A DNA stretch of 64,000 bases from Bombus terrestris (Eukaryota > Arthropoda > Insecta > Hymenoptera > Apidae): NCBI RefSeq assembly GCF_910591885.1, contig NC_063278.1, positions 19,173,989 through 19,237,988 of the forward strand, written 5' to 3'. The notes below the pieces were generated by a model, which was given only the letters and a program-made list of their open reading frames with translations, was not told the DNA's origin and did not search any database. Both the position numbers and the translations under genes were made by a program. The first letter of the stretch is position 1, and each line of letters begins with the position of its first letter. Shown in pieces: positions 34,301-47,600 of this stretch.

Positions 34301-35945
34301 ATATTTTGTTATGTGTACATACAAGCGCTATCCGGAAATTATTCAAACGTATACTACATATGTATCTATTTGTATTCTTTTACGTAGTACGCAAATCTTG
34401 CAAAGCTGACAATAATTTGCTTCAATATCACATTGTCATTGGAAACTAATAATCTCATGATTTTATACCATCATGAAACTCATCCATCAATATACAGGAT
34501 ATTTTCTTTAAATCAATCATCCTGAATATTTTCGAAATTGCTGACAATAACGAAAAATATTTCAAATGAAAGTTGAATGGTTTCGAGGTGCGCATAATTT
34601 AATTTATCACGTAGCTGATGTATGAGACGAATAAGACTTCATTTCTTGCTAATAGCCTAGAATTCTCTTTAGTCTCATCTTTCTCTCTCTTTTTGTCTCA
34701 TTTTTCTCTCTCTTTTTGTCTCATTCTTTCTGTATTATTTTCTAGCAAAAACATGCTTGTCATTTTAAAAAGTACACATATTATATATAAACGTTATAAA
34801 TTATTATATCTCCTAATCTAATGTTCCTTTCACGAACTGGGTAATCTTATTAATGGCTTAATGATTTTATGAATAATAACAGCAACATCGATCAATACTT
34901 TAAAAAAATATGTTTCCGTTTAAAAGTATGAGATTTCCTTTCATGTACTTAGCATTCACCCACGTAAAAATTGCTTACACTAAATAATACGTCCCCTGAA
35001 AATATTTCACTTCTATCTAATACATCTTCCAAACTTAATACTTCTATAAGTTTTAATTTAAAGGAAAAGTTTCAAAGAATTAATTTAAATTAATTTTTTT
35101 AGTTTAATTCTTTTCTAATATTTGCATTTATTAATATTACATAATACATTATGTATATAGTATATAATACTTGTATTTACTAATAGTTTTCAAGATATTT
35201 ATGTTTGATATCAGGTATGAAAGTATGCACCTTTGAAGTGATCAAACGCAAAGATACTGTCCAAACATACTTAACGGATTTAATTTTTGAATTGTTTAAT
35301 TTTTAAGACGCTCATATTCAATTTACAGAAATTCAGAGAAGACTATTCAATATTAGTTGAAAAATATAATACATATTACAATGTATTAAAGCTATTAATT
35401 GAAGATTTGATAAGTATATGTTCGTATTTTTCAAAAAATATAGATACATATTGCGTAAGTAATACAATATGTATTAGTAAAGATTAATAGGAATTTTTAA
35501 TGCACTGTGGTTATGTATTTAATAACAAAAAGAACTATAAAATAGATGCACGAATTTTCATGAGTTTAATTATAAATCACAGGATTGCTTTTTTGCCTTT
35601 CTCGTTGCTTGCGTTCATACTTGAATATAATATCTTAAATATTTAATCAGTTATACTTTCGAAACTGTCTAGAGAAAATTCCAACGAGTACTTTTGCTTG
35701 CAGAAAATAACGAACGAGTAGTAATACGCCAGTGTTCTACACTGAACGTCGATGAAGGAGACATCACCGATGGTCCTTGCAGCACTACAATGACTTCAGG
35801 TCGAAACATAATCGAGTCCTGCCATATTTGTAGTACTGACCTCTGCAATTCCGCGACGGGCGTGTCAATTACGCAATCGCTGTTCGTCATTGCTCTAGCC
35901 ATTATCGGCTATCGTTCTCTCCAATCGAAATACGGTATTCTTTAA
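31275..35945 (+). CDS. Ly6/uPAR-family GPI-anchored protein, three exons (153 aa)
   Basis: The exons are 31,275-31,335, 32,659-32,817 and 35,704-35,945, joined at GT/AG sites in consistent phase. The product has a signal peptide (1-23, core LVIFGLVVL), then LRCWDC and ten cysteines at 26, 29, 37, 55, 67, 84, 99, 113, 116 and 121, ending CHICSTDLCN. That is the three-finger Ly6/uPAR pattern with the diagnostic final CN. Asn42 (NIT) is a possible glycosylation site. A hydrophobic tail (about 129-143) with a short polar end fits a GPI-anchor signal, so the mature protein should sit on the outer cell surface. Insect relatives act in septate junctions, sleep/ion-channel control and signalling; which role applies here cannot be told. 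AATAAA at 35,968 is a nearby polyadenylation signal. Confidence 0.88.
31336..35703 (+). other. Introns of the Ly6 gene
   Basis: Intron 1 (31,336-32,658) and intron 2 (32,818-35,703) are AT-rich and contain no recognised gene or mobile element. Intron 1 has an extremely AT-rich stretch at about 32,065-32,160. Intron 2 has a duplicated pyrimidine block of about 24 bp (CTCTCTCTTTTTGTCTCAT twice, about 34,683-34,727). Confidence 0.6.
32659..32817 (+). CDS. Ly6 gene exon 2: first half of the three-finger domain
   Basis: Acceptor TTATAG precedes 32,659 and donor GTAAGT follows 32,817. The exon carries cysteines 26, 29, 37, 55 and 67 and the NIT site. The reading frame extends upstream only because the intron happens to be open. 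Confidence 0.87.
35704..35945 (+). CDS. Ly6 gene exon 3: second half and GPI signal
   Basis: Acceptor TTGCTTGCAG precedes 35,704. The exon encodes cysteines 84-121, the CHICSTDLCN signature, the hydrophobic tail and the stop TAA at 35,943-35,945. Confidence 0.88.
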
Positions 35946-38900
35946 CATAGCGACATACAAGCCAGTAAATAAAAATCGTTACTTTTAGAGAGCAATTATC
36001 CGAAAGAGCGCCATTTTAAACGACCCTAAATTCAAACGCGATTAGTGTTCCGCAAATAAATTTTATTGACCATTCGTCACCTTTATGTCCTTATCATTTT
36101 CTTGTACTATAAGTACAATTTGGCCAACTTATCGATTAATTAGTTAAAAGAATTGCTGTTCTGGAAGCGTAAGACAGTTTAAAATCTTATTAGCGTAACG
36201 AATAGTGTCATGTTAAAATGGTTCTACGTAATCGGGATCAGTTCGTTAAGATTTTATAGTTAGGCATACCTCGTTAGTCGCGTACTAATTGTAAGTAGAA
36301 CGGTTGACATATATTACAGTAGTTGCGTAACTGTGCTGAAAGCTTTACTTAATTTCTAATCGTCTATTTAATTACTATATCTTCGTACGAAACTACTCTA
36401 AATAAAATTAACACTTTTGTACAATTTGTGTATATAAATTCAACACGTATGGCGTGATTGTACAATAAAGAATTATTAATTTGAATTATCCTCTGCCTGT
36501 CGTGATCATACTCTCGCGTCACAATTAGTAAGAATTCTTTGATCGATTGATTGAAATATTCTTCATATTACACGCAAATCTGTATAAATAAACTGCTTTC
36601 TCCCATTTTTATCTAATTTTGGGCTTAGATTCGTTGTTATATGTCTTTTCAATCTTGCGTTTACTTGCAATTTCTTTCGTTATGACGTTACTTTAAGATT
36701 AAAAAAAATTACTAACAAGTAAAAAAAATTAGCTTATCAGGTATCCGTCCAATGTATAGGATAATCCAAAATTTTTCTTTCATTCCGCGCTTAGCGAATG
36801 TCTGATTAAATTAACATTTTGTTATATATGTACCATTAAAATTCTATTACTTAATTATATTTGTAAACTATATTGCGCATTGTGAATAAATTTGCTTTCG
36901 TTGTTGATCATTTCTTTTATTATTAGGATAAAGTACAATCGTCTTGTCCTTTGTAATTTATAAAAATTATAAAATCCACTGTATTTGAATTTACACGTTC
37001 CCTTACTGTTTAAATCTTTGCCTATACATTTATTTTGTATATATTACGAGATATTTTTATCGACTCACATAGTTTTCGGTGATAGTCCTAAAATCTCCTT
37101 ATTTTTATGCTGCTATTTTCTATTTAAAAAAAAGCAATAAATCACACATTATAACAATCTATGTTATGAAAATAAAAATGTTATTTGATGATAAAAGTTC
37201 CATATTTATTTCTTTGAACGTAGTTGAACATATAAAGTCATATTTATTTCAAATGACAGCGTATAACAGAAAAGAATGTATATAGACATCAAATCAAAGA
37301 ATCATCGTATAGGTTATCCCAATCTCGATTTACATTTCATCAATCTGATTGACATTACATTTTCTATCTACACTTCTAACTACATATCGATGAAATGTGT
37401 TACCAAAACGACATTTTTAATAACTCCTTTATTTACTAACTATCAAGGTAAGCTTTAATTCCTTTAAACAGAATCGACGTTACGAATCTTTACATTAATT
37501 TTTTAACACGCGTTTCTCAATTCCTATCCGAGAAACTTTTTCTATCAAAATTCCCCACGAGTGGTACGATATCTGGTGCCAAAGAACTGGTCATATCCGA
37601 TCTATTTATTATTGAGATTAATGTTCGCTTAACCATTATTTCGAAAAATGGCTCCGTTATCATTTTATACCTTTATTGTATGTAGACTGCGAATTTTTAT
37701 GCAGATTCATGTTTTCGGGAATATAATCAGAGAAATAAAATCTCCATAGAAAATTGTCTTACCTAACGAATATTATAAAAAGCACAGTAATTTAAATGTT
37801 TTATATATTTTTTCGTATCATGCGCATTCCGTGTAATATCGCACTTTCAAATTTTTTATGAAGGCATAAAAATCCACAATCTAGTTACATCCTTCAAACA
37901 AAATATTTATGCTCCTGTGATGTCCCTCCCACATAGGATAAGCTGGTATCGTTCAGTGAAAGAAGTTTGCGATACACTGTGGTTGGATCACGATTTTTTC
38001 CTTCTCCGAAATGCACATCGATGCAATGCGATTTTCACACAATCAATTATCCGCCAAATAATCCCTTTGCACCGGAGGTCGAAATAACTCGCTTTGGACA
38101 AGGCGTGTATCTCATGATGCAATGACGCTTTGACCGAAATACCTCGCACCTACGTTCTTCGACGTTTACAACGGAATATCGTTCGTCATCGGTCGCTTTT
38201 GGTTATGATAATGCTATTTCTGCTAGTTTGTAAATTGAGAGAACTGAGTTTAAAGTTTATTCAGAAATTTAGTATCATCGCGTGGAGTTAGGACTTAAAA
38301 GAATTGAATATTTGTTGCTTTCTAAATAGAATTTTTATCATATTATCGTAAGTTTGTGTCGTTTATACCATTGAGGTATATGTGCGTTTGTTAATTACAT
38401 TTTTTTTTAAAATAGGGTTAGACACGTGTTCGTAATTGTTAGAAAGAAGAACCCGATATAATCTACATCAACTTTCGTAAAATGAAGAACTGATAGCCTG
38501 TGTCAGGATATCATCGTTAGATTACAAATGTTTATATAAATTCAAATATTTTTATTAACGTAACTAAAGAAATGAAATCTAGACATAGAGATTTGTCTCA
38601 TCGTATATACATATATATCACAACTCGTATTTTATTTTAAATATTTTCTATAATTTGCATGTTATCAATCTTTTTGCACATATAGATTGAAATTTTTCAT
38701 AAACGTATAAACACCTGCAGTCTAGTTACTACTTTTTGAATCGAATTTTATAACAGTTAACGTTTAATAATTTTCAATAAAATAACACTGAGAATGAATA
38801 TATTTCTATATTTATAATATAAAAAATATATTTATAGATATATTTCTATATCTATAATAATTAAGAGGTATTAGAATTAATTCTTGTTTTCAATTCTTTC

Positions 38901-41460
38901 ATTTGATCATGGAAATTGTCATTCTTCTATCCTTTTCTACCTACATATCTTAAATGATCCATATTATTATTTCCTTATGTTAGCCATTAAATAGGACCAG
39001 GAAACTCGGTTAGATCACATATTTTAGACGTTCCACGCAATAATTGTAATAATTCGCTGCACAAAATTCCAGGGAATAATAATTAGAATTTATTTCGCGT
39101 ATGTACAAAATTCTATTTTACCGAATATAGGAATATAATGTGTTACATATGTACGTTTGGATCTCGTTGTTTGCGGTTCGCGTACATAACTTAATAAATA
39201 TTTTTCTAATTCGTATTCTAACGTTTCTATGCAATTACATTTATACACACTAGTAATTATATAGATTCGTTACACGGTATTTGACTTTGAAGATACATAT
39301 CCTAGAAGAAACAATGAAACACGGGTAATGAATATAATGATCTAACTGCTCTGACGAAAAAGAAATAACAGCGTCGATTACTGAGAATTATATTTTCTAG
39401 ATTGTTAGAAAGAGAAGTGACAACAGGATACGCATTCCAACTAAATGACCGCGCATATCTACTTATTTACTTACAATTAAACTAAAGGAGGGAAAAAAAT
39501 GTCGACGTGAACGATGGAGGACAAAACGCGAAGGTTGCGCAGCAGAAAAGCCTCTTTTCAATCGAATATAATTATCTTGTCTATCGTATAAAAAAGCATA
39601 CCGAAGGTACCATGGAACGAGTTTTTCCTGTTTTTTACATTCGAAATACGCAGCACCTTGATACACCAAAATTTAAATGCTGCTTTAAATTAATACGAGG
39701 GCGTCGGGTATCTTAGTTGCAAGGGAAGGTCATAACGAAATTGCCGATCATAAGCAAATTCTCTCTAATAAACTAGACTGTCATTAACAGGAGAAAGCAA
39801 CAAATGCGTATTATGTATTTATAAAGATATAGAGCTGAAAAATTTTGATCGCCAATATATGAACTGTATTAGTATTGTCACGTTGCCATTAAACAAACTG
39901 ACTGAAATTCGGATCTTTCTTATTACGATTATCTTATTTCGTTACGTTTAAAAGGTTTACGAAAATAGCATTATAGTTTATTTGCTGTTTTAAATATTAT
40001 TGTTTTTTTAACGCTGTTGTCTATTATCACAATAGCAGTTCGAGCATTATTACGTCGATAATGTTCATAACACGATATAATATGTAAAAACATAGTTGCA
40101 AAAAATTATTGTAATTGTCATTCAAAAATTAAAATAAACAAAACTCGCGTAAATATACAGCTGCTAATTATAAAGCTATGGCATGTTTAATATACGTATA
40201 ATATGTCTACTTTAAATGGATACACTCTATCATTTCTCTAACTATTGAGAAAATATTATTGAACATTATTGAATTCGTTTTGAAATACGTAATAAAGTGA
40301 CATCAATATGATAATACCTAACAAATCGTATTAATATTCAAATCATTGGAAATAAGAATTTCAAAAATTCACGTATTCCAAACAACTTTTATGTAAAACA
40401 TTATTTTCGCTTTTTCAATGGTATGTATACGTTTAAGTCGGGCATACTATACTTATATTAGTTACATGTATCGCTAAACCGGGCTGTGATATTATTCACA
40501 TAATTCAGATGACCAAAGGACATCCTTTTTTCATAATTATTTCTGTTTTGTTTATAATTTACAGCCAATATAGTACATAATATATGCGTTAATATGCATC
40601 TGTTCCTTCTCATATTACTTTTTGCTATTCTTTCCTTATTAATTAGTTGCCTTGATCTTACACTGCTGATAGATGTTCGATAGATCATTAAATTAGTAAC
40701 AAAAATTGTATTAAATGCGATATCACTAAAATGTGAATGTTTATGCAAATACGTATCTCTATAAACACTACTGAAAACATGGAACTTGAAGATTTTTATG
40801 ACCAGCAGTACTTTATTTTCGGTACTTTGCACGTACAATATCTTTCTGTGTGTTATGTGCGTTCTGTACATTTTTGCATCTTCAAACTTCCCATAAATGC
40901 ATGAACATCCGTAGTTTATCATTGATAAGTATTATTTTACAATAAATGAAGATAGATAACAATAGACAACTAATAATATAACAAATTTTCGTTAATTCGC
41001 ATTACCAAAAAGTATTGTAAGAAAACTAATATCTATTCTAATTCATAATCTACTATATCTGTTTATTTAATCCTTTATATAACTTAATCCTAATAATCCG
41101 ACAAAGAAAGGGAAAAACGCTCCTCAGTAGGAAGGGGATAGTAGAAATTCCTCCAATAGTTTCTAGTATTATATTCATAAATAAGGCGGATTTTCTTAGC
41201 GACGAAATGTAATAATCGTCAATTAAACATATTTGTTATACTTAATTGAATAAATGTGGCGGAGTTTTATCCTATCGAAACGATGGCGTTGTTAAAACCT
41301 GCTTAAAGCAAAAGGATGATAGTTTCTCTTGCCGCAATTCAATTTCATTTCGAAGACAATATCAATCTGCATACAGTGCTACTAGCTTTCTTCGTAATCG
41401 CAGTTGAATCACGAGTTCGATCGTGACGCTGTAACAGACTTTTGCTCATAAAAAGTCATG
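35946..41460. other. Intergenic DNA between convergent genes
   Basis: No coding sequence is supported. The first several hundred bases include the Ly6 3' UTR, with AATAAA at 35,968-35,973 and further signals to about 36,470. A more GC-rich, less repetitive stretch lies at about 37,900-38,200 and could be a regulatory element. The remainder is AT-rich with short open frames that look random. Confidence 0.5.
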
Positions 41461-41653
41461 TTAATTTCGACTGTTAGACGAAGAAAATTTGTTCGGAACC
41501 GGGTCACATCTACAGACGCAACAGGAAGGGAAGAGGAACCAGTCCATGAAGATACCTTTGCAATCGTTGTCAGGGTCGTACGCAAGTAGTCGGTGCCATT
41601 TGTACTTTTGTTCGCAACCGCAATCGCCAGTACAGCGGTTTGTCTGAGTTTTC
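41461..41653 (-). CDS. NT1: NT1-like exon 6 (cystine knot and stop)
   Basis: Acceptor TCTTGCAG precedes 41,653. The exon encodes eight cysteines of the knot (C427-C469), the conserved HRLLAYDP and FPSCCVCRC, then a 14-residue tail and stop at 41,461-41,463. Confidence 0.92.
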
Positions 41654-44600
41654 CTGCAAGAGGAAAGTTTTTGAAGAAAAGTTCCGATTTTGCGTAAAGT
41701 CGCGTATGAAAACATACTTACGAGCAAACTTCTTGGTGAATGGCCTGCTCGAAATGCTGTGTGTTCACAATGGCACGAATTTTTCCAGCGCTGTTGCTGG
41801 CCCAATAAGGAGTTACAATTTCCACCTTCGATTCGCATGCATCGATTCTGAAAAATATTCGGCTGTTTAATACTTAACGTTACCACGTTTTTATTTGTCG
41901 TGGTAATTTTCTTTTCTATCTACAACGATAGTATTAGTATTGTTTTCGTGCTAATATTTCTCATTTGTCTTGTAGCTATAAATAATAGAAAAATGTTACG
42001 TAAATATAAATTGTTTGGAGCTTTATTAAAAAGTTATAGGAAAAATGCAAACTATAGAGAGACAATCACATAATCACTCCTTGTTGATACACAATTTTAA
42101 AATGTCCTCTGTTCCCACCAATGGATACAAGAATGTAGATGGTAAAAAATGTAATTTATCAGTCGACAGTGAGTCAACATTAATTCTTGGATAAACTTTT
42201 TCATATTCCAAGTTCTACATCCGAAAAGGTGCAGTGGTGTAAGCAAGCTAAAAATCTTTTCCTTTTGTCGTGTTCTGTTATAATTTTATAACGAAGCTTA
42301 AAACGACCTATTTTTGTATGATATTTATTTCTTGCTTATACACATTGGATATACTGATAAATTTTGGCCAGAAAAAAAATGGAACTTCCTATAAGTAAAA
42401 AACTGCATCGATAGAAGAAATCAATTCGAATTATTATCTTATGGAATAGTGATATCTTGTCATTAGCGATTTTTAGTGGACCTATAAACTCAAGCTCTCG
42501 AAGAAAGTACCTGCCACTGTCATTTCGATTCTTTCCAGGAGATTGTCGGGGATTTCTGGTCTTTCTGATATTAGCAAAATATGAGTCACCATCAGCCTCC
42601 ATTTCCGGATCCAGTTCGTCATGAAAACTAGGTCCACCATCGGGGATATCATGCTTTGTAGCTTCTCTACTTTTTCGTCTCCTACGTGTCCGATGACTGG
42701 GCTCTCTTGTCGGAGAACCGTATCCTGAACTCATTTCGAAGTCACCGTACATTCTCTTCATTAACGCCTTATTTTCGTCAATAAAACGTTCTATCCGTTC
42801 TCTAAAAAGTATTTTATCGTTTTAAATTTCATTATCTTATGAACACCTATTAAAAATTCTTAATGCGAGGAATATGTTGCATGAAACGAAACGTAATTGT
42901 ATAAGAAATCTAATATAATTCTTCGTAAAGTTCAGGGTGTGAGAAAACTAGTTGTAAACTAAATCGATGAATATTATTACTTTTACTTGAGGCATTGAAA
43001 GCATGACATAAAATGGACGAAGATACATTTTTTCTGAATATGTGTTTATAGCGTTTATTTATTCCAATAAGCTGTATTAATCGTATAAACACGTAAGAAC
43101 TCGATTTTTCTGCGTCAAAACTGTTGCGCTGGATATTTTGTGGTCACATTTATTGTAAACAACGAATCAGCTTGTTGAGTCGAAGTTAGTCCGCGTTTGC
43201 TCTCGATGCTTCAATTATAATACGGCTCATTGTCAACCAAACTTTTTCTTTCAGTTTTGAAGTGGCTTCTATAAAAATTTTAATTTTCCTACAGAAAAAT
43301 CGATAATTAGTAAACAAAGTTGTTTTTGAAGATTTGAAGATATCTGTAAAATGTCTTGCTTCTACTATTTCTAACTGTATTGCTAATAATGTTATATGTA
43401 ATATTATGAACTAATTACGTTAAATACTATTATCACATCATTACGTTAAATGTTACTACGAAATATTGAATATTAAATGTGATGACATATGATACTGCAA
43501 ACGAGTATGAATCTTCCTTTATTTTACATCCAAGTCTAACTATGTCGTTTATGTCATAACAAATACCTATTAGTTATATGCTAAATGAGTGGCAGGTAAT
43601 ATAATAAGATAATAACGTAAACGTAAAATATTACTACGTTGTTGTTACAGGTATTACATTGGATATGTGTTTCCGGCAGTTGGACAGAACAGCTGATGAT
43701 ATTTTTTAATGCACGGTACACCACGTACCAAATCTCCCCTTAATTCGACTCCCAGAGCAACGGAAAGTGCGGTCCAAAGAATCTATAACAAAAATATAAT
43801 GTGTCTTAAATTCGCAATATTTTATTCTATAATTTGTTGTCAACCATATAAACATTGCAAATCTCGTTATTCGTTGCTATAAATATGGGAAAATGATCAA
43901 TTATTTCTTGTATACAGTCCTCGAGTTTCCATCTTCTACATCTATTATAACTTAAAGTATATTAATTTTTCCATTTCTAAAATATATCACGCAGGTACCT
44001 CTATTGCACAACAAAACAGGCGCGGTTAGTTCGAAGGTTATTTAAAATCGATTAAATTTATGTTGTATATTTACTTAGTAATTACAGTAAATAGGTATAC
44101 AGTTCGACAAACATTGTTCTAAAAAGTTGGACCAGTATAATATTAGTCGATATAATAGAAGATGCAATTTCGATATGAACGTAATAACTCGTACGTTACG
44201 TAATACGATGCGATTTACTTCGTCGCGAAAGATTTCGAAATAAAATATAGAAAATACTGCGATAGAATATATAAAATTCTTGTAGTTCTCAAAACAGAAA
44301 TTCAAGATAAGAACGGGGAAATACTAAATAGATAGGATATAAACGAGTGACGAAGATATGCACATAAAATGATCGACATCAAACAACCACGCCTCGTGTG
44401 AGTCGAGGGCGTGTTTGACCATTTCGATCGTCGTACACGTTCGCATTGTAGACACGAGCCGAAAGAACCACCCTTTGGTCGTTTCTATCTCTATTCAATC
44501 AAGGTTCGTATCAAAGAAATGTGAAACGACGTCTTCAATCAGAGAATATTCGTTAACACCTGCGCAATAACCGTACGATATGTACGGTTCGACATGTACA

Positions 44601-47600
44601 TATTTTGTAAATTGTATAGTATATGGCCTACGCATCCTCGTACTAGATGTTTTGTAGAATAAGAATGGTAAAGATATACGGAAAATACACTTCGGTAATG
44701 TCATGGAAACACCCACGATCAACCGCAAGGACGTCTTCATCGAGGAAACAATTGTCTCGGCGCGACAGATGTTGACTTGAAATAAAATAATCGAAATGCG
44801 CATACGAAGATCGCAGGACGAAGATACAGGATCTGATCGAATAAAAGCGGAAACTATGCGATTCCTTGTGGATATGGTATGGTATCTGAATATGGTAAAA
44901 GTGAAATTTAATATTTAATAATATCTAACTTTATATCTATATCGCTGCACAACGTTTAACTTATACAAAATCAAAATTCTCATTTACTTCTGTGCATTTT
45001 GGTGTATTTTGTAGTTTATCTACGATCCACACAAATATAAACTTGTATATGAAAATCGATATATGAAAAAACATTTTCAACTATATTTAAGTTAATTGAA
45101 CATACAAATATACACACACACATGCTATATCATTCATAAATATCCGGATATTTTGACCGATTTGTGGTAACAATATTTAAATACTTTTAAAAGATATTGA
45201 TGTGTATACTACCGTACACGTATGTACATTGATGTGTGCACATACAACATATACATCATGTTCCAAAATAATACCAAAAATTGTATCATCCTACTTTATG
45301 AATAGAATTAAAGGAACAATGTTATTATATAGAAACTGAAGTTGTGAAAATAGCACTATATCAGCGATGCTTATCAGATCTGTATATTCTAACTATGTCT
45401 ACGCTTTAAATTCATTGAAAACTTCTATTTTCGTGTTACACTCAAAGGGAAGATATGTGTTGTTGTAACATTTGGGCTTAAAAATTTTGTTCTCTGTTTA
45501 TGAAGAAATCTGAGAAAAAAAATAACAGTCAGTTACTTATACTTCCGTTTAAAAGAATGAGAACACTTGTTTAGTATGATGAAAATGGTACTTGAAGTGT
45601 ACCGTATCGAGTAAAGAATATATCCGATGAAAGTCATTTCAAGCCTTCAAAAGTAATAGAGAATTTTTTAAAGATAATATAAAAATGATATGAAACTAAT
45701 AATTCGCTAATAATCGGATTGAATATATTTTGTAGTGAATACCAAATTACGAATTGCTTCAACATCGATATATCCTCGATTTGAAGTATTTAACTATTTG
45801 AAGTATAGTAAATTTTACATAAATGCGCGTACATTCGCGATCAACGCCACGAATGATTATAATTATAGAATTGCTGATTTGTACCGGAAATCGGGTCCGT
45901 TAATGATTATCGTCCTACACTCACGGCTCCGTTGAAGAATCAGTAGGCGTCATTCAGTGACTCGAGTCAGTCTGGAACGTCGTATGTATGAGGAAAGTAT
46001 GAGCAACGTGATGCATTGCCCGCCAGAAATGAATCACGCCGTGTTTCTACGCCAGTGAATTGTAATCTCTCACACGAATTGAATTAAAAAATTAAATTAC
46101 ATGTGATAAGCAAACAGATAAAATGACACTTATGGTACATATTGATTTATAGCTCCATTATTTCACTGTACTCGTCTTGCAATTTTTTAATGCGTTAGAT
46201 TAATAGTTAAGTGGTATGTAAATGGTAATTGTGAATATGAAAGTACTTTAATATGAGTTAGGAAATCAAAAAGAAAAAGTCGTATAAGCTCGTAGAGGTA
46301 TTAGGATATTAAATTCAAGTAAATTCTGTTCTTATCGTGACAATACGGTAGTACATTCTTAAATTTCTATAATCTTTTGTGATAAATCACTTTCATATAA
46401 ATATTATTTATTTTATACCTACGATATTCACAAAACTTACTAATTTTAAATTATCACTTTGTATTGTATGCGATTTTGATATGAGTAAATAAAACATATG
46501 TTAAGCTCGACTTTCTGTCTAAGGAAGAAATATAATAACATCTATGTGGATGTTTTAATTATTGGATTTTAAAATAATTTAGTCTACTATACTGAAAAAA
46601 ATTATATAACATAGAGATCTGTAATTGCTGAAAGGAGGAAATAAACGTAAAACTGACTTGAGAAAAAAATGAAAAAATGTTTTTTGATCTTTGTGCCTTT
46701 TAATATTTTCTTGTTCACATATAATTGGTTATTAAATTGTTTGTATGTATTTCGAATCTTATTTGTACGAAATAATATATGAATTGGAAATCTACGTAAA
46801 GAAAATAATTATTTATTACATTTGTTACTACCAAATAAATGTTTCCTACTAATAACACTTTACAAAAGAAGCCAGTTTTTATGTTTGCATATTAATGTTC
46901 TGTTTTCTATATTCAGAATACAACGGAAGTAACGAAATAAAATAAATTCAACAGAATGAAAATATTGTCAAAGCGAAACTTTTTCCATTAATTTTATTTG
47001 TTTACATGTGTGTTTAATATACATGCAATTTATGAATACTCTGTGTCTGTGTCGCAGGGAATATAAAATATTAAAATGTAATAATATTAAATGCAATTAG
47101 TTGAAAAAAGAAAGAAAATGAATTTTGTATACTTCTGAATGATTTAATAAGCTCCAAGATTTTGCAATATAAATTTATTGGCAATAACTATGCGAGTTAA
47201 TGATAAAAAGGTTGGTTTCATTTAACGTGCGATTATATGTATAATATATAATGTAATTTTTTATTCCTATTAGGTTGTAACATAATATGAAAAATGCAAT
47301 TTTTATTAACATTATATTACAAAAATGCTTTAAATCATTTATTTATCTTAATGAACATGTAATCATTATGAAATCTGAAGATCACATGTCGGTTGCGTAA
47401 GGACAGTTATAAAACTGAATGACTTACTCAATTTAAGTAAGATATGTTGATTTTATGGCATACTATAATAAAACATTTATTTATTTAATGTACCATCAGT
47501 CTCTTGAAAAATTTCCAAACATTACCAATGTTTAGAAAATTCTCTCATATAATGTTATTTTATTCATGTAGCTGGGTTTTTTACAAACATTAAGTATAAA

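Noticed and set aside
40458..40922. 154-codon reverse frame in the intergenic region
   Set aside because: It has no recognisable domain, typical AT-rich random composition and no splice or start support.
44389..44414. Hairpin CACGCC...GGCGTG as possible microRNA precursor
   Set aside because: The stem is only about 9 bp with a bulge, far too short for a microRNA precursor.
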